In this document: piece after piece, positions 1 to 7,968 of the stretch
How the letters are laid out: each line of letters begins with the position of its first letter
Numbering within the stretch: the stretch's first letter is position 1
Assembly (NCBI RefSeq): GCF_040253615.1
Contig: NZ_JBEJGY010000004.1
Coordinates: forward strand, 4,526,001-4,590,000
Length of the DNA stretch: 64,000 nucleotides
Direction of reading: 5' to 3'
DNA from: Streptomyces sp. Edi4
GTDB lineage: Bacteria; Actinomycetota; Actinomycetes; Streptomycetales; Streptomycetaceae
Notes under the pieces: model-generated
What the model was told of the DNA's origin: nothing
What the model saw: the letters and a program-made list of their open reading frames with translations, nothing else
Database searches by the model: none
Position numbers and translations under genes: made by a program

Positions 1-1
1 G

Positions 2-1156
2 AGCGTGCCGCGTGCCACGTTCGCACGGCTCAATCTCGGGCAGGTCAGCGCGGTGGACTGCCTGGTGGACGCGGTGCGCGGGCAGCTGTCCGCCAAGCCC
101 GACCAGCGCGCCGCCGTACGCCCCGGACGTCGGCCCGCCGACGTGGGCAGCGGGGTGGTGTCGTACGGCGGTGGGGACGAGCCGGACCTGTTCACGATGG
201 ACCCCATCGCATTCGAGGGCCTGGTCGCCGAGTTGTTCCGTGCGCGCGGCATGCAGGCGCTCACCACGCAGCGCTCCAACGACGGCGGCGTCGACGTCGA
301 AGCGCTCGACCCGGACCCGATCAGCGGCGGGCGGATCATCGTGCAGGTCAAGCGCTACCGCCATACGGTGCCGCCGACCGCCGTACGCGATCTGTACGGG
401 ACCGTGCAGGGGGCCGGGGCCAACAAGGGTGTCCTGGTGACCACGTCGGGCTTCGGGCCCGGGTCGTACCGCTTCGCCGAGGCCAAGCCGCTGACGCTGG
501 TGTCCGGGGAGGAGCTGGTGGAGCTGCTGCGTCAGCACGGGTTGCGGGGGCGGCTCGGGGGGCCGGGGGGTGCGGGGGCGGCGAGTGGTTCCGCCCAGCC
601 GGCGGGGTCGGCGGGGTCGGCGGGGCCGGTGGGGCCGGCGGGGCCGGCGGGGGGCGAGTCCGGGGGCGCCGAGGATTTCAATGTGCTCGGTATGACGTGG
701 GCCGGGGCGGTCGAGCTCGACGTGTGCGCGCTGGTGTGCCGGGGGGCGCGAGTGCTGGGCGAGGAGCACTTCGTGTTCTTCAACAACCCTGAGAACCCCG
801 GGAGTTCGGTCCAGATGGTGCCGGGGGCCGGGGGTGACCGGGCGGCGGTGCGGGTCGTCTTCGACGCGTTGCCGGAAGGCGCGGACCGGCTGGTGCTGGT
901 GGCGGCGGTGGATCCGGAGGTGAACCCCGGCCAGGATCTGGCGGGCTTCACCGAGGCGGCGATCTGCCTTCGGGACGGGACGGGGGGCGAGCTGGACCGG
1001 CTCCCCGTCTCGGACGGGCGCCCCGGGGAAACGGCCCTGGTCCTGGGGTCGTTCCGGCGACGGGCGGGTGGGGACTGGGACTTCGTGCCGGGCGGGAAGG
1101 GGTATCGGGGTGGGCTGGGGGAGTTGGTGGGGGAGTACGGGGTGGCGGTGGCCTGA
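2..1156 (+). CDS. Mrr-type restriction endonuclease fused to a C-terminal TerD domain (5' end outside window)
   Basis: The reading frame is open to the left edge, so the true start probably lies upstream; the first GTG inside the window is at 5. From that GTG, residues about 65-175 look like an Mrr_cat nuclease: E72, the NDGGVDVEA acidic stretch (92-100) and QVK (114-116) fit a PD-(D/E)xK site. A Gly/Ala/Pro-rich linker (about 180-218) follows, then a TerD-like domain (about 224-383) with the family signature HFVFFNNPENP. TerD domains bind calcium in tellurite/stress systems, and Mrr domains cut DNA, often modified DNA. The domain order is clear; the joint role is not known. A stand-alone TerD gene lies 9 kb downstream. 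Confidence 0.8.
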   Translation, partial: SVPRATFARLNLGQVSAVDCLVDAVRGQLSAKPDQRAAVRPGRRPADVGSGVVSYGGGDEPDLFTMDPIAFEGLVAELFRARGMQALTTQRSNDGGVDVEALDPDPISGGRIIVQVKRYRHTVPPTAVRDLYGTVQGAGANKGVLVTTSGFGPGSYRFAEAKPLTLVSGEELVELLRQHGLRGRLGGPGGAGAASGSAQPAGSAGSAGPVGPAGPAGGESGGAEDFNVLGMTWAGAVELDVCALVCRGARVLGEEHFVFFNNPENPGSSVQMVPGAGGDRAAVRVVFDALPEGADRLVLVAAVDPEVNPGQDLAGFTEAAICLRDGTGGELDRLPVSDGRPGETALVLGSFRRRAGGDWDFVPGGKGYRGGLGELVGEYGVAVA

Positions 1157-1202
1157 GGGGGGAGTGCGGGGTGCGGTTTGGTGCGGGCCGGCGTCGGATG
1201 CC

Positions 1203-1585
1203 CAGGGGCGCGGGGAACTGCGCGCTCAGCCACGCACGGTCCGCAGCCGGGATCCCTGGGGCTCCGCCCCAGACCCCGTTCGGCCTGAAGGGCCTCGTCC
1301 TCAAACTCCCCCAAGGCCTTGAGGGCCAGGGGGGACCCCCATGACAGGCTGACTATGCCCATGCGGACCCGCACCAGCCCTGTCAGGGGCGCGGGGAACT
1401 GCGCGCTCAGCCACGCACGGTCCGCAGCCGGGGCTCCTGGGGCTCTGCCCCAGACCCCGACCGGCCTGAAGGGCCTCGTCCTCAAACTCCCCCAAGGCCT
1501 TGAGGGCCAGGGGGGACCCCCATGACAGGCTGACTATGCCCATGCGGACCCGCACCAGCCCTGTCAGGGGCGCGGGGAACTGCGC
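1203..1585. repeat. 181-bp near-perfect tandem duplication of the dispersed intergenic repeat
   Basis: Two units (1203-1383 and 1384-1564) are nearly identical, and a third starts at 1565 but stops after about 21 bp. Each unit begins with CAGGGGCGCGGGGAACTGCG, contains a CTGGGGCTCYGCCCCAG hairpin, a CCTGAAGGGCCTCGTCCTCA stretch and a CATGACAGGCTGACTATGCC stretch. It sits between the 3' ends of two convergent genes. The same modules recur near 20.3, 28.9, 50.6, 52.4 and 56.5 kb. Confidence 0.9.
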
Positions 1586-1611
1586 AACACGCTCGGCCCG
1601 GGTCGGCGGAA

Positions 1612-1702
1612 ACCCGGCACCCCGCACCTCGCACCCCGCACCTCGCACCCGGCACCCCGCACCCCGCACCCGGCACCCCGCACCCGGCACCCGCACCCCC
1701 TC
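1612..1702. repeat. Short-period tandem array (CGCACCC/CGGCACC units)
   Basis: About a dozen degenerate 7-bp units alternate between CGCACCC, CGCACCT and CGGCACC. The array runs right up to the stop codon of the FAD oxidoreductase on the minus strand. It has no coding character. Confidence 0.8.
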
Positions 1703-3091
1703 TCAACGGCGCCCCGCCACACGATTTGCCAGCGTCGCAACCGGATCCGTCGTGGCGCGGGCGCGCGCCAGCTCACGGCGGTCCGCCCCGCGGTACGCCG
1801 CGTACATGCCGCGCACCCCGAGCCACCGCAACGGCTCCGGCTCCCACATCCGTACCCGGTGGCCGACCCACGGGAGGGTCGTCAGGTCGGTCTCCCCCTC
1901 GCCCGAGTCCCGCCGCACCAGATCCCGCAGGGTCCGCGCCGCGAGGTTCGCCGTGGCCACGCCCGAGCCGACGTAACCTCCCGCCCAGCCGAGCCCCGTC
2001 GTACGGTCCAGGGCGACCGAGGCGCACCAGTCGCGCGGCACGCCGAGCACCCCCGACCAGGCATGGCTGATCGCTACCCCGGCCAGTTGCGGGAAGAAGC
2101 GGACCAGGATCTCGCGCAGGGCGGTCACCGTCGCCTCCTGGGTGCGGCCGTCGTTGTCGGTGCGCGACCCGAACCGGTACGGCACCCCCCGCCCGCCCAG
2201 CGCGATCCGGTCGTCCGCGGTGCGCTGCGCGTACATGTACGCGTGCGCCATGTCGCCCAACGTCTCGCGCCCCGCCCAGCCGATCGCCTCCCACACCTCG
2301 GGCCCCAGCGGCTCCGTCGCGATCATCGAGGAGTTCATGGGCAGCCAGGCCCGCCGCTGCCCCTTGAGGGAGGCGGTGAAACCCTCCGTGCAGCGCAGCA
2401 CATAGAGCGCGCGGACGGTCCCGTACGGCGTGACGGCGTGACCGGGCCGGATCTCGGTGACCGGCGTCGACTCGTACACCCGCACCCCCAGCGCCTCCAC
2501 CACCGACGCCAGCCCCTTGACCAGCTTCACGGGGTGGACGCGCGCCCCGTGCGGCGTCCACGTCGAGCCGACGGCCCCCGCGACCCGGATCCGCTCGGCC
2601 GTCTCGCGCGCGCCGAGCAGCAGCCGGTCCTTCTCGCCGAAGGCGGTCTCGGCGGCGTGGAAGGCTCTGAGCCGCGCCAACTGGGCCGGTGTGTAAGCCA
2701 CTTCGAGCACCCCGCCCTGGTGGATGTCGGCGTCGATGGACTCCGCCGCCGCCACCCGCACCACCTCGTCCACGGTGTCGTTCATCGCCTCCTGGAGGCG
2801 CACCGCGCTGTCCCGGCCGTGCAGCGCGGCGTACCGGTCGCGGCCCGCGATGCCGTTGTAGAGCCAGCCGCCGTTGCGCCCGGACGCCCCGTAGCCGCAG
2901 AAACGGGATTCGAGGACGGCGATGTCGAGGAAGGGCGCCGCCTTCTTCAGGTAGTACGCCGTCCACAGGCCGGTGTATCCGCCGCCGACGATCACCACGT
3001 CGGCGCCGGCGTCGCCGGACAGCGGCTCTCGGGGCGTGGGCAGGCCGTCGGTCGCGTACCAGAAGGAGATTCCGCCGTTGATCGCGCTCAT
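1703..3091 (-). CDS. FAD-dependent oxidoreductase, DAO family (gamma-glutamylputrescine oxidase-like)
   Basis: 462 residues. An N-terminal Rossmann FAD-binding motif (VVIVGGGYTGLWTAYYLKK, about residues 32-50) is followed by the GASGRNGGW motif of glycine/D-amino-acid oxidases such as PuuB/OrdL. The C-terminal part has the expected GYVGSGVATANLAA element. Such enzymes oxidise amines or N-alkyl amino acids with O2; the substrate here is unknown. I chose ATG 3091 over an upstream in-frame start because AGGGG lies 5-6 nt before it and the extra residues look non-coding. The gene probably follows the membrane protein upstream on the same strand. Confidence 0.85.
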   Translation of the reverse strand: MSAINGGISFWYATDGLPTPREPLSGDAGADVVIVGGGYTGLWTAYYLKKAAPFLDIAVLESRFCGYGASGRNGGWLYNGIAGRDRYAALHGRDSAVRLQEAMNDTVDEVVRVAAAESIDADIHQGGVLEVAYTPAQLARLRAFHAAETAFGEKDRLLLGARETAERIRVAGAVGSTWTPHGARVHPVKLVKGLASVVEALGVRVYESTPVTEIRPGHAVTPYGTVRALYVLRCTEGFTASLKGQRRAWLPMNSSMIATEPLGPEVWEAIGWAGRETLGDMAHAYMYAQRTADDRIALGGRGVPYRFGSRTDNDGRTQEATVTALREILVRFFPQLAGVAISHAWSGVLGVPRDWCASVALDRTTGLGWAGGYVGSGVATANLAARTLRDLVRRDSGEGETDLTTLPWVGHRVRMWEPEPLRWLGVRGMYAAYRGADRRELARARATTDPVATLANRVAGRR

Positions 3092-3347
3092 GGCCCCTGT
3101 TCGTACACCCGCCCCCCGGCCCTGTCCACCCATGGAATCCGCAGGTGAGGGGCGGGTCGCGGGCCCGCACCGCGCCGGACGCCGCCGAGTCGCCGCCCTT
3201 GTGGAGGGTGCGGAAACCGTCGTGGGCGCGCCGGAAACGCCGACGACCTTTCCGCGTACGGAGACCCGCGCTGTCCGTTGCGCGTGCGTTTCGAGGGCGG
3301 CGGCGCGATGTCGGCCGCCGCGCGGACCGCCCCCGGGCCCACCCCGC

Positions 3348-4007
3348 GGCCGCGCGGGCGCTGTCGGCCGGGTCCCAGGGCGCGCCGCCCCGCCCCCGGG
3401 TCAGCGGATAGCAGGCGAGACCGATGAGTACGGACGCGAAGTGGCCGAGATCGGTGAAGGTGCGCCCGTCGAGCAGCGGGGCGCCGTAGAGGGCGAGGAC
3501 GGCGAGCAGATAGAGGTACCGGTACGGTCGCGCGATCCGGTACGTCAGAATCGCGACGACTCCGGCCAGGGCGTGACTGACGCCGACATCAAGGGTGTTG
3601 ACGGCCGTGTGCGGCGCGTAGTCGTGCCGGATCGCCCACAGCAGGGCACCCTCGCTGACGAAGGTGGCGGCCACGTGCGTACCGAAGGCGACAACCAGCC
3701 AGCGCCAGGTGCGCAGCCAGCGCTCGGCCGGGGCGTGGAAGAGGGTGTACAGGACGGCGTACGGCAGCCAGCTGCCCCCGTCGATCCAGAACGCGCTGGC
3801 GATCAGGACCCGGCGCGGGTTGGCCGACAGCTCGTGGATGTTGGTGGAGCGCTGGCGCAGGAAGTCCGCCTCGAACTCCGGTGACATGTGACGCAGGGCG
3901 ATGGTGGTGACGAACAGCGCGGCCAGCCAGAGGTAGGTGCCGGGCGCGCTGCGCACATAGCCCAGGACGGCACGGGCCGGCCGCGTGCCCGGGGAGCGGA
4001 GCCTCAT
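3348..4007 (-). CDS. Rhomboid-like integral membrane protein, 3' end unresolved
   Basis: From ATG 4007 the frame encodes a rhomboid-fold-like protein with about six hydrophobic segments (around residues 22-38, 76-92, 102-118, 142-156, 163-178, 188-202) and the motif DLGHFASVLIGL. I do not see a convincing GxSG/H catalytic pair, so it may be an inactive rhomboid-like protein. The recognisable part ends near residue 220 (about 3348), but the frame has no stop until about 1773, far inside the next gene. Another minus-strand frame closes at 3088-3090, overlapping the FAD gene start as ATGA. Either the C-terminal frame was shifted or the end has eroded. Left boundary is approximate. Confidence 0.6.
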
Positions 4008-4141
4008 GCCCCGATTCACGCACGCGGGCGGGGCGGTCGCCGGGACCGACATCCGGGGCGGAGGCCGCGTGAACGGAAGGGCGCTGTCCGCTGGGCGGAA
4101 CGCGCCGGTGGCGCCGGGCCCGGGCGCCTTAGTGTGCGGGC

Positions 4142-4633
4142 ATGATCCGCGACGCGACCCCCGCAGACGTACCCGTGCTCCACGCGATGATCCGTGAGCT
4201 CGCCACCTACGAGAAGTGCCCGGACGAGGCCCGGGCCACCCAGGCCCAGCTGCGTGAGGCCCTGTTCGGCGAGCGCCCCGCGGCCTTCGCGCACCTCGCC
4301 GAGGACGCGACGGGCGCCCCGGTCGGCTTCTCGATCTGGTTCCTGAACTTCTCCACATGGCGCGGGACGCACGGCGTCTATCTGGAGGACCTGTACGTAC
4401 GCCCCGAGGCGCGTGGCGGCGGCCACGGACGCGCCCTCCTGGCGGAGCTGGCCCGCATCTGCGTGGCCCGGGGCTACGAGCGGCTGGAGTGGTCCGTCCT
4501 GAACTGGAACGCCCCCACGATCGCCTTCTACGAGTCGCTGGGCGCGCGGCCGCAGGACGAGTGGACGGTGTACCGCCTTACGGACGGCGCGCTGAGCGGG
4601 CTCGGTGGTCAAGCGACCGGCGGATTGGGGTAG
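4142..4633 (+). CDS. GNAT N-acetyltransferase, diamine (SAT1)-like
   Basis: 163 residues, a single GNAT domain. The acetyl-CoA motif A region reads EDLYVRPEARGGGHGRALL (about 82-100) and is followed by the typical RLEWSVLNWNAPTIAFYE segment (about 118-135). That segment and the N-terminal IRDATPADVPVL resemble spermidine/spermine or thialysine acetyltransferases, which transfer acetyl groups to small polyamines or amino acids. Substrate is inferred from family likeness only. It is divergent from the rhomboid-like gene, and the 130-bp gap presumably holds both promoters. The next gene is 141 bp downstream and looks independent. Confidence 0.85.
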   Translation: MIRDATPADVPVLHAMIRELATYEKCPDEARATQAQLREALFGERPAAFAHLAEDATGAPVGFSIWFLNFSTWRGTHGVYLEDLYVRPEARGGGHGRALLAELARICVARGYERLEWSVLNWNAPTIAFYESLGARPQDEWTVYRLTDGALSGLGGQATGGLG

Positions 4634-4774
4634 CTGTCGCTTCGGCGGGCGCCGTGCCGCCGCTCGGGCCGCGTGGCGAGAATGTGACATGTCCGGGGCA
4701 GAAATGTCCGGAGTGAGGGGTTCCCCCGGTCGCGAGCAGGGGTGATTGTCAGTGTCATGGTCCAGCATGGGGAC

Positions 4775-5458
4775 ATGGCAGCGGCACGGAGTGCGAAGAA
4801 GACGGCGGCCGGCGCGGGTGCCCGCAGGGCAGAGGTGCGCCTGCCACCATTGGCGCCGTTCGGCGCGGGTGAGCTGGAGCCGGAGGGTGATTATGACGGG
4901 CTTGAGTTCAGGGATCTCGACCTGGCGCGCCAGCAGGCGCCCAGCGCGCGCTTCCTCGACTGCGGCATCTACGGTTGCGTCCTGGACGATACGAAACTGA
5001 GTGGAGCCCGATTCATCGACTCGGTGCTCTCCGGGATCCGCGGTGTGGGCACGGACATGGCGCGGGCCAAGCTGCGCGACGTGGAGGTGCGGGACGTCCG
5101 GATGGGCGGAGTGCAGCTGCACGGATCGGTACTGGAGCGGGTGCTGGTCAAGGGCGGCAAGATCGACTATCTGAATCTGCGCGAGGCCGAGCTGCGCGAT
5201 GTCGTCTTCGACGGGTGCGTGCTGGCCGAGCCGGACTTCGGCGGCGCCAAGCTGACCCGGGTGGAGTTCCGTGGCTGCGAACTGCGCGGGGCGGACTTCA
5301 CGGGCGTGCGGATGACGCAGGTCGATCTGCGCGGGGCGACCCTGCTCGACATCGCGCGCGGGGTGGAACGCCTGGCCGGCGCGGTCATCAGCCCGGCCCA
5401 ACTCCTCGATCTGGCCCCGGCGTTCGCGGCGCAGGTGGGGGTGCGGGTGGAGGCGTGA
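4775..5458 (+). CDS. Pentapeptide-repeat protein
   Basis: 227 residues. After a basic N-terminus (MAAARSAKKTAAGAGARR), residues about 35-190 carry A(D/N)LXX-type pentapeptides such as ARFID, AKLRD, ADFTG, VDLRG. They are arranged as a right-handed quadrilateral beta-helix would be. Such proteins can mimic DNA (Qnr/MfpA) or act as scaffolds; this one also has a conserved-looking tail (LAGAVISPAQLLDLAPAFAAQ) found in actinomycete homologues. Function is unknown. Three in-frame starts exist (4742, 4757, 4775). I took 4775 because the protein then begins with the MAxARxxKK pattern usual for the family. Confidence 0.8.
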   Translation: MAAARSAKKTAAGAGARRAEVRLPPLAPFGAGELEPEGDYDGLEFRDLDLARQQAPSARFLDCGIYGCVLDDTKLSGARFIDSVLSGIRGVGTDMARAKLRDVEVRDVRMGGVQLHGSVLERVLVKGGKIDYLNLREAELRDVVFDGCVLAEPDFGGAKLTRVEFRGCELRGADFTGVRMTQVDLRGATLLDIARGVERLAGAVISPAQLLDLAPAFAAQVGVRVEA

Positions 5459-5505
5459 GGGTGGGGGCCGCAGGGGTGGCGTGGCCCGGGCCGGCCCCCG
5501 GCCCG

Positions 5506-6006
5506 TCAGTCGACGCGTGGGAAGCGGGCCTGGAGGTCCCAGATGACCGGGTTCTCGCCCAGGTCCTCGTGCAGATCGGTCAGGTCGGCGATCAGATCGT
5601 GCAGGAAGTCCCTTGCCTCGCGGCGCAGTTCGGTGTGCGAGAACGTGAGGGGTTCCTCGTCGCCGGGCATCCAGTCGGCCTCGACGTCCACCCAGCCGAA
5701 GCGGCGCGCGAAGAGCATGCGGTCGGAGGACTCGGTGAAGTCGATCTCGGCGTACTGGGGCCGGGCGGCGCGGGAGCCCAGGGGGTCCCGGTCAAGGAGC
5801 TCGACGGTGTCGCACAGCGCCCACGCGAAGTCGAGCACCGGCACCCATCCCCAGGCTGTGGACACCTCGCGGTCCGCCTTGGTGTCGGCGAGGTAGACGT
5901 CTCCGCAGAAGAGGTCGTGGCGCAGGGTGTAAACGTCCGCGGTTCGGTAGTCGATGCGAGTGGGGTCGGGGAAGCGGCGGGATAGGGAGTAGCCGATGTC
6001 GAGCAC
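5506..6006 (-). CDS. Conserved actinobacterial protein of unknown function
   Basis: 166 residues, acidic, no signal peptide or membrane segment. It is rich in aromatic residues and Asp (for example CGDVYLADTKADREV, SSDRMLFARRFGWVDVEADW, HDLIADLTDLHEDLGENP). I do not recognise a catalytic motif. The start ATG at 6006 gives a protein beginning MLDIGYSLSRRF. It converges with the pentapeptide-repeat gene (47-bp gap) and diverges from the aminopeptidase gene across a repeat-rich 390-bp space. Codon bias supports it as a real gene. Confidence 0.65.
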   Translation of the reverse strand: MLDIGYSLSRRFPDPTRIDYRTADVYTLRHDLFCGDVYLADTKADREVSTAWGWVPVLDFAWALCDTVELLDRDPLGSRAARPQYAEIDFTESSDRMLFARRFGWVDVEADWMPGDEEPLTFSHTELRREARDFLHDLIADLTDLHEDLGENPVIWDLQARFPRVD

Positions 6007-6019
6007 GGGTCGATGGTGT

Positions 6020-6260
6020 CATGGCGGCTCCCCCGGCCCCGCGTACGGGTGCCACCCCCGCGTATGGGCGCCGCCCCGCGTACGGGTGCACCCGTGTGTA
6101 CGGGTGCCGCCCCGGTTCGCGCGGGTCCCCGCGCCCGCATGGCAGCCGGCGCGTGCCCCCGCACACCGGGCCCGGGCCGGGCCCGGAAGCGGAACCGGCA
6201 CCCGGCGCGGAACCGGCACCCGGCGCGGAACCGGCACCCGGCCCGGAACCCGGCGTGGCC
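6020..6260. repeat. Repeat-rich spacer: GTACGGGTGC-type units, then an 18-bp tandem array
   Basis: This lies between a minus-strand gene and the M1 aminopeptidase. First come degenerate CGTACGGGTGC(C) units (6030-6115). From 6191 an 18-bp unit, GGAACCGGCACCCGGCGC, is repeated three times with a partial fourth. The rest up to 6396 shows no gene and should hold the aminopeptidase promoter. Confidence 0.8.
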
Positions 6261-6396
6261 GGCGCGTCCAGAGGCGTCCTCGACGAGACGTTCGCGCGAG
6301 CCGGCGTCGCCGCGCTGCGGAAGCAGTCCCGGCCGCGCGGGGGGGAAATTCCGGTGCTCACCAGCGCGGCACCGGGACGCCCGTAGGATCACGGAC

Positions 6397-7836
6397 GTGG
6401 ACAAACGACCGGAGCGGCGGACCGCGCCGAAGGGGCCAGGGGCCCGCCGCGGCCGTCGCGGACGCCTCGCCGCCGCGCTGCTCGCCGCCCTCGCCGTCAC
6501 GTCCTGCACAGGCGGCGTGAGCGGCACCCCGGGCGCCTTCGGCACCCGGGACCCGCTCTTCCCCCGGCTCGGCAACGACGGTTACGACGTCGAGCACTAC
6601 AGCCTCGACCTGGACTACGACCCGGCGTCCGGGATCCTCACCGGCGGGGCCACGATCGTGGCCCGGGCCACCAAGGACCTCAGCGCGTTCGACCTCGACT
6701 TCGCCGGCATGCGGGTGCGCGACGCCACCGTCGACGACGAGCCCGCCGCCGTCAGCCGGGCCGGCGACGAGCTGACCCTGCGTCCCCACGAGGACCTGAC
6801 CCGGGGCGAGACGTTCACGGCGCGGGTGCGCTACTCGGGCAGGCCGAGGACCATCACGGACGCCGACGGCTCCAAGGAGGGCTGGCTGACCCAGCCCGGC
6901 GGCGGCGTGCTCGCGCTGGGCGAGCCCACCGGCTCGATGGCGTGGTTCCCGTCCAACAACCACCCGAGCGACAAGGCCACGTACGACATCAAGGTGACCG
7001 TCCCCGACGGGCTGCGCGCGGTGTCCAACGGCGAGTTGGCGTCCACGGTCCACAACGGGGGCCGCACGGCGTTCAGTTGGCGGGTCAAGGAGCCCATGGC
7101 CACCTATCTGGCGATGGTCGCGATCGGCCCGTACGAGATCGACGACAAGAAGACCACCAAGTCCGGCATCCCCGTCTACGCCGCGATCGACCCGGCGGCC
7201 AAGGAGCGCGCCGCCGGGGTGCTCGCCCAGCTGCCGGACATCCTCACGTGGGAGGAGGAGCGTTTCGGGCCCTACCCGTTCTCCTCCACCGGCGTGGTCG
7301 TCGCACCCACGAAGTCCGCCGGCTACGCCCTGGAGACGCAGAACCGGCCGGTGATGCCGCTCGACCAGTTCGACGTCAGCACCCTGGTGCACGAGCTGGC
7401 CCACCAGTGGTTCGGCGATTCCGTCACCCCGGCCACCTGGCGCGACATGTGGCTGAACGAGGGGTTCGCGCAGTACTCGGAGTGGCTGTGGAGCGAGCAG
7501 CACGGCGGCCCGAGCGCGCGGGAGCGCTTCGACACGGAGTACGCCAAGGACGACGGCGACGAGATCTGGGCGTATCCGCCCGCGTCCCCGCCGACCGCCG
7601 CCGACGTGTCGGGCCGCCCGGTGTATGTGCGCGGCGCCATGGTCGTCCACAAGATCCGGGAGGCCGTCGGCGACGAGAAGTTCTTCGCGCTGCTCAAGGA
7701 CTGGCCCCGGGTGCGCCGGCACGCCAACGCCTCGACCAAGGACTTCATCCGCTTCGTGGACGAGGAGGCGGGGAAGCGGCTCACGGAGGTATGGAAAACC
7801 TGGCTCTACGGGGACGGGAAGCCGGACGGTGCCTGA
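6397..7836 (+). CDS. Secreted M1-family zinc aminopeptidase (lipoprotein)
   Basis: 479 residues from GTG 6397. The N-terminus is a basic, hydrophobic lipoprotein signal with lipobox VTSC (Cys37), so the enzyme should be anchored outside the membrane. Residues about 50-240 form the M1 N-terminal beta domain. The catalytic site is complete: HELAH at 332-336, with the third zinc ligand Glu355 in LNEGFAQY (HExxH-18-E). The exopeptidase signature of M1 enzymes is less obvious than in PepN. At about 480 residues it lacks the large C-terminal helical domain of PepN, as is usual for the short Streptomyces M1 lipoproteins. It converges with the M4 protease gene. Confidence 0.9.
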   Translation: MDKRPERRTAPKGPGARRGRRGRLAAALLAALAVTSCTGGVSGTPGAFGTRDPLFPRLGNDGYDVEHYSLDLDYDPASGILTGGATIVARATKDLSAFDLDFAGMRVRDATVDDEPAAVSRAGDELTLRPHEDLTRGETFTARVRYSGRPRTITDADGSKEGWLTQPGGGVLALGEPTGSMAWFPSNNHPSDKATYDIKVTVPDGLRAVSNGELASTVHNGGRTAFSWRVKEPMATYLAMVAIGPYEIDDKKTTKSGIPVYAAIDPAAKERAAGVLAQLPDILTWEEERFGPYPFSSTGVVVAPTKSAGYALETQNRPVMPLDQFDVSTLVHELAHQWFGDSVTPATWRDMWLNEGFAQYSEWLWSEQHGGPSARERFDTEYAKDDGDEIWAYPPASPPTAADVSGRPVYVRGAMVVHKIREAVGDEKFFALLKDWPRVRRHANASTKDFIRFVDEEAGKRLTEVWKTWLYGDGKPDGA

Positions 7837-7861
7837 CTTCCCGCAACTCCCCGTAGAACCA

Positions 7862-7950
7862 GGCGGGTTGAGCGGGCTGAGCGGGTTGAGCGGGTTGAGC
7901 GGGTTGAGCGGGTTGAGCGGGTTGAGCGGGTTGAGCGGGTTGAGCATGTT
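7862..7950. repeat. 9-bp tandem array (GCGGGTTGA) between convergent protease genes
   Basis: About nine near-perfect copies of the 9-mer GCGGGTTGA, with one GCGGGCTGA variant, lie between the aminopeptidase stop (7836) and the M4 protease stop (7969). In one minus-strand frame the array reads as NPL repeats, but that frame is not a gene. Confidence 0.9.
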
Positions 7951-7968
7951 GTGTGGGTCGAGCGGGTG

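Noticed and set aside
16..440. Alternative Arg/Ser-rich frames overlapping many genes
   Set aside because: These GC-rich shadow frames have no domains and lose to the frame with GC-rich third positions.
1773..4358. An 861-codon minus-strand frame as one large protein
   Set aside because: Only residues about 118-337 (the rhomboid-like part) look like protein. The rest overlaps the FAD oxidoreductase out of frame and is Arg/Gly/Pro-rich.
6020..6260. CRISPR array in the 18-bp repeats
   Set aside because: Units are directly adjacent with no unique spacers, too short, and no cas gene is present.
7837..7968. NPL-repeat peptide as part of a minus-strand gene antisense to the aminopeptidase
   Set aside because: It is a reading of the 9-bp tandem array and runs antisense through the M1 gene without any domain.
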